Assembly: GCF_028554725.1 (NCBI RefSeq)
Contig: NC_071668.1
Coordinates: 17,773,501 to 17,837,500, forward strand
Source of the DNA: Zeugodacus cucurbitae
Taxonomy: Eukaryota; Arthropoda; Insecta; Diptera; Tephritidae
DNA length: 64,000 bases
Reading direction: 5' to 3'
Below are positions 61,550 to 64,000 of the stretch, one piece after another. The first letter of the stretch is position 1; each line of letters starts with the position of its first letter. Both the position numbers and the translations under genes were made by a program. The notes below the pieces were generated by a model, which was given only the letters and a program-made list of their open reading frames with translations, had not been told where the DNA came from and ran no database searches.

Positions 61550-61622
61550 ACATAGCACTGCAGAGCATAACCGAACGGTGCTAGTGTAGTACCTCTGCCT
61601 AACACGCTCTGCAGTGCTATGT
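61550..61622 (+). ncRNA. Perfect 17-bp inverted repeat (hairpin) in the 3' UTR
   Basis: ACATAGCACTGCAGAGC at 61550-61566 is exactly complementary to GCTCTGCAGTGCTATGT at 61606-61622. Between them is a 39-base segment that itself holds a small stem (ggtgcta / tagtacc). GGG and CCC just outside could extend the stem with a small bulge. Total length of about 75-85 bases is in the range of a pre-miRNA, but a cis-acting mRNA hairpin or a remnant of a foldback element is equally possible. Confidence 0.4.
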
Positions 61623-61697
61623 TTGCCCCCAAAAAGCCTTAAGAGAAACGTTCACTATATGATTATATCGTAAACTTAACACTTAAAGAACATGAAC

Positions 61698-61703
61698 AAT
61701 AAA
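61698..61703 (+). terminator. Poly(A) signal AATAAA of the CD36-family gene
   Basis: The first canonical AATAAA after the stop codon, 404 bases downstream, followed by AT-rich sequence. Confidence 0.55.
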
Positions 61704-61720
61704 GAATTTAAGTACTAATA

Positions 61721-62687
61721 TAGGTTTAAGTTAAATCACGGCATTATATGAAATAGATATAATAATGTAAGAGGGTTTTTATTGCATTGTCAATGGGCAT
61801 CGATCGGCATTAGTTATAGTTATAGTAGCTAGTAGTTAGTTTTTTATACACAGCTTAGCGTAAAAACAAGATGTGATATACCAAATGTCCAGCAGTAAAA
61901 GTGGCCTCAATCAAAACCAAGATATTACTTATCATAAGTTTATTAGCATATAATATGACAGTAAAAAAAAAAGCTTTGGAAAAAATCTAACTACGTAATT
62001 TTGTATTTTTATAAATGATGAAATAATATTTTTATAAAAATTGTTGCAACAAAAAATGAAATAATAAAAATCATAAATAAGTAAGTGATGAGTAATCCTA
62101 ATAGAAGAAATCATAAAAGCGTTAAAGACATTGTAAAGAAATAAAATATTTTAATTTAACATTCCCTATCTAGTTTGGACTTATAAGCTTTTTAAATATA
62201 TGAAATTGTGTTTTTGTAATATTATAGTTTTCCTAAACTCAAATAAATTAGTTAAGTCGGGTCTATAAAATCTCAAAAATAAAATAAAATCCTATTTGTG
62301 TTATGTTTGAAGGAGTTGATTTTATGAAATTATCTTTTATTCGCGGTATTTCTTTGAATTATTCTGTTATTTGCTTGTATAATATAGATTATTTAAAATT
62401 TATTTGAAATAAAAATTGAAAAAATAAAACTTATTACTTGTTTTTCTTATGTTTAACTGATTTATTTGTACTTTATTTCGATCAATTTTGTACTCGCCAC
62501 AATCAATCTAGATGCTTGATGATCTTGTATTTTTTTCTTACGGCAATAAATAGTTTAACCCAATATATAAATCAAGACCTTAACATTACAGCTGATTGAA
62601 TATAGAGACAAGGACAAATACACTGTTAAGCCGAAACTATCAGAATTCTGCTTATATATAAAAATTGACCATTCTGCCTTTCTTTAA
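61721..62687. other. Unassigned AT-rich DNA
   Basis: Several further AATAAA-like hexamers occur (for example near 62280-62420), so alternative 3' ends of the upstream gene are possible. Nothing else is recognised. Confidence 0.3.
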
Positions 62688-63300
62688 GGAGCTATAGGTG
62701 GTAACCCATGAAAAATTAGGCGATTATCGTGAATTTTTTTAAAAGAAAGTACACGATCGAATGTTTTGTAGTTTTTTGGACATAATAATGTATATTTTTA
62801 GCTAAATTTTAAGATTTTTTTTTACCAATATATTTGTAAAATAACGGAGTTATGCGCTGTCTTCGAAAACAAATTTCCTAACTGCTGACATGATTCCGGC
62901 CGAATGAGTAGCCGAAACAAAAAAATTCAAAAAGATTATTAAAGTTGAAGGTTTCCCATACAATGGCCTATGATTTTTGAAAAATTTCAAAAATTAACAA
63001 AATGGCATAATTTTGAAAAAAGTCACCTTTTTTAGGTAAAAAATGGTAGTTTTTTTAATACCAAACTGAAAATTTTCAACCAACCAAAAAGGTCATATAT
63101 TCAAGAATACTCAGTTTCAATTTGAAACCGATCGGTCAATTTCTGATTGAGTCAGTAATTTATAGGTTATAGGTTTATACAAGCGAGCGGTCGCTCTTTA
63201 GAACGCTGCCATTCAAAAACTGTTGAAGATACGACCTTGCCGATACTTTTAAAAATATAAAAATTCGATTTTTTGAAAGTGTCACACTGGTTAAAGCTCA
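62688..63300 (-). mobile_element. TTAA-flanked element, ACCAGTGTGA family, copy 2 (613 bp)
   Basis: The left end reads GGAGCTATAGGTGGTAACCC and the right end in reverse complement TGAGCTTTAACCAGTGTGAC. TTAA lies outside both (62684-62687 and 63301-63304). The interior is the reverse complement of 45584-46295 with about 20% divergence by eye (gcgagcggtcgctc, tgattccggccgaatgag, aaaaattaggcgatt). No coding capacity. Confidence 0.72.
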
Positions 63301-63304
63301 TTAA

Positions 63305-64000
63305 ACCATAAAACTTGTATGTAGGATGTTCTATGGGCTGACAGAGAAAGCTACATGGCCTCCATGGCTCTGTCACATTTCTAGCCCAATCAATAATATA
63401 TATTATATATTCATTCATTATAATTTTATTCTGGGCATTTTTTATACTCTTCTTAGCTTTTGACTGACAAATGTTTACCGAGTTCAAGATATTTTATATC
63501 GTTATACATTTTTAAACTGTTAAGCGAAGAAGTATATTTCAAGTTAAGACCAAGATGACATTTAATTATAAAAGTAATTAAACGAAAATAAAATAATATA
63601 AAGAAAATTAAGATGCAAATTAAGAAAGCAAAAATTACATAAACTTCCGTTTATATTAATTTTTTTCACTTTCATTGTAGTTTTACATAATTTAATTTAT
63701 TTAATAAATTTACAATGTAGAAATTTTGTATATTAATATAAAAGTTGGCATTGTCTACTAAATTAAAAAAAAAGTTCTGAATAAATTTTTACATTTTTTA
63801 TTAAGAATAAAAATTGTAAAAAAATTAATTTATTAATTTATAATTAATTAATTAATTCCTCCTCTTATATATAATACTTTGGTTTAATTTTATTTTGAGG
63901 AAATTCACAATATATTTTATTCAATTAGGCAAGATCTTGGTAGAATCCAAGAAAATCGTTTGTAGATTTTATCTCAAGAATACGTATACATATGCGTGAT
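63305..64000. other. Unassigned AT-rich DNA to the window edge
   Basis: AT-rich, with TTAATTAATT runs near 63840-63855. The ORF at 63167-63487 mostly overlaps the TTAA element and is not a gene. Confidence 0.3.

Larger units (their letters stand above)
61295..61720 (+). other. 3' UTR of the CD36-family gene
   Basis: Noncoding sequence follows the TAG stop to a canonical AATAAA at 61698-61703, so the 3' UTR is about 420 bases. It contains the perfect 17-bp inverted repeat at 61550-61622. AT-rich otherwise. Confidence 0.55.

Noticed and set aside
1..64000. LTR retrotransposons, tRNA genes and endogenous viral genes
   Set aside because: No LTR pairs, primer-binding sites, tRNA B-box with matching A-box, or viral protein motifs were recognised by eye. 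A dedicated search could still find short ones.

Overview
This window looks like nuclear DNA of a higher fly, most likely a tephritid fruit fly. It is AT-rich with many TACATA/GTAT-type microsatellites, short GT-AG introns and dense DNA-transposon debris. It also carries an intact DD41D mariner of the kind known from Ceratitis rosa. The protein-coding genes match Drosophila genes which, from memory, lie on chromosome arm 2L (Muller B), probably around 28D. Only four host genes are supported. Most of the 64 kb is transposon-derived or unassigned noncoding DNA.

Layout. At the left edge (1-157, minus strand) is the first coding exon of an Ala/Glu/Lys-rich protein; the rest lies outside the window. 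From 0.16 to 18.4 kb is a gene-free stretch holding a mariner relic (3.2 kb), a pogo-type MITE (7.0-7.5 kb), several 600-700 bp elements flanked by TTAA (8.2, 10.7, 14.8 and 16.6 kb), and the C-terminal end of a non-LTR retrotransposon (13.7-14.2 kb). At 18.5-20.4 kb two housekeeping genes converge tail to tail: RpL36A (plus strand, 3 exons, 104 aa) and the WASH-complex subunit WASHC3/CCDC53 (minus strand, 3 exons, 183 aa).

From 20.4 to 57.5 kb there is no recognisable host coding exon. This stretch holds an internally deleted mariner (24.8-25.5 kb) and a 141-bp tandem array in which each unit carries a nuclear-receptor DR1 site (26.0-26.5 kb). Next comes a CpG- and GAC/ACG-rich segment that may be a distant noncoding first exon (26.8-27.7 kb), then a 1.1-kb element with 36-bp terminal inverted repeats (28.6-29.8 kb). 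Further on are the intact 1,306-bp mariner (39.3-40.6 kb), a decayed RNase-H-bearing non-LTR element (41.9-43.0 kb), and two copies of a ~360-bp MITE (44.8 and 52.2 kb). Several copies of a ~1.1-kb repeat (called alpha here) are also present.

At 57.5-61.7 kb a six-exon gene encodes a 568-aa class B scavenger receptor (CD36 family) with a long cytoplasmic tail carrying an acidic dileucine signal. An alpha repeat sits in its first coding intron, and a perfect 17-bp inverted repeat sits in its 3' UTR. The right end (62.7-63.3 kb) holds another TTAA-flanked element.

The host genes do not form one pathway: RpL36A acts in translation, WASHC3 in endosomal actin and sorting, and the CD36 protein in lipid or ligand uptake. 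The most interesting unexplained signals are the DR1 tandem array upstream of a possible distant first exon, the 3' UTR hairpin, the crowd of TTAA-flanked miniature elements, and the shared end architecture of the alpha and beta repeats.
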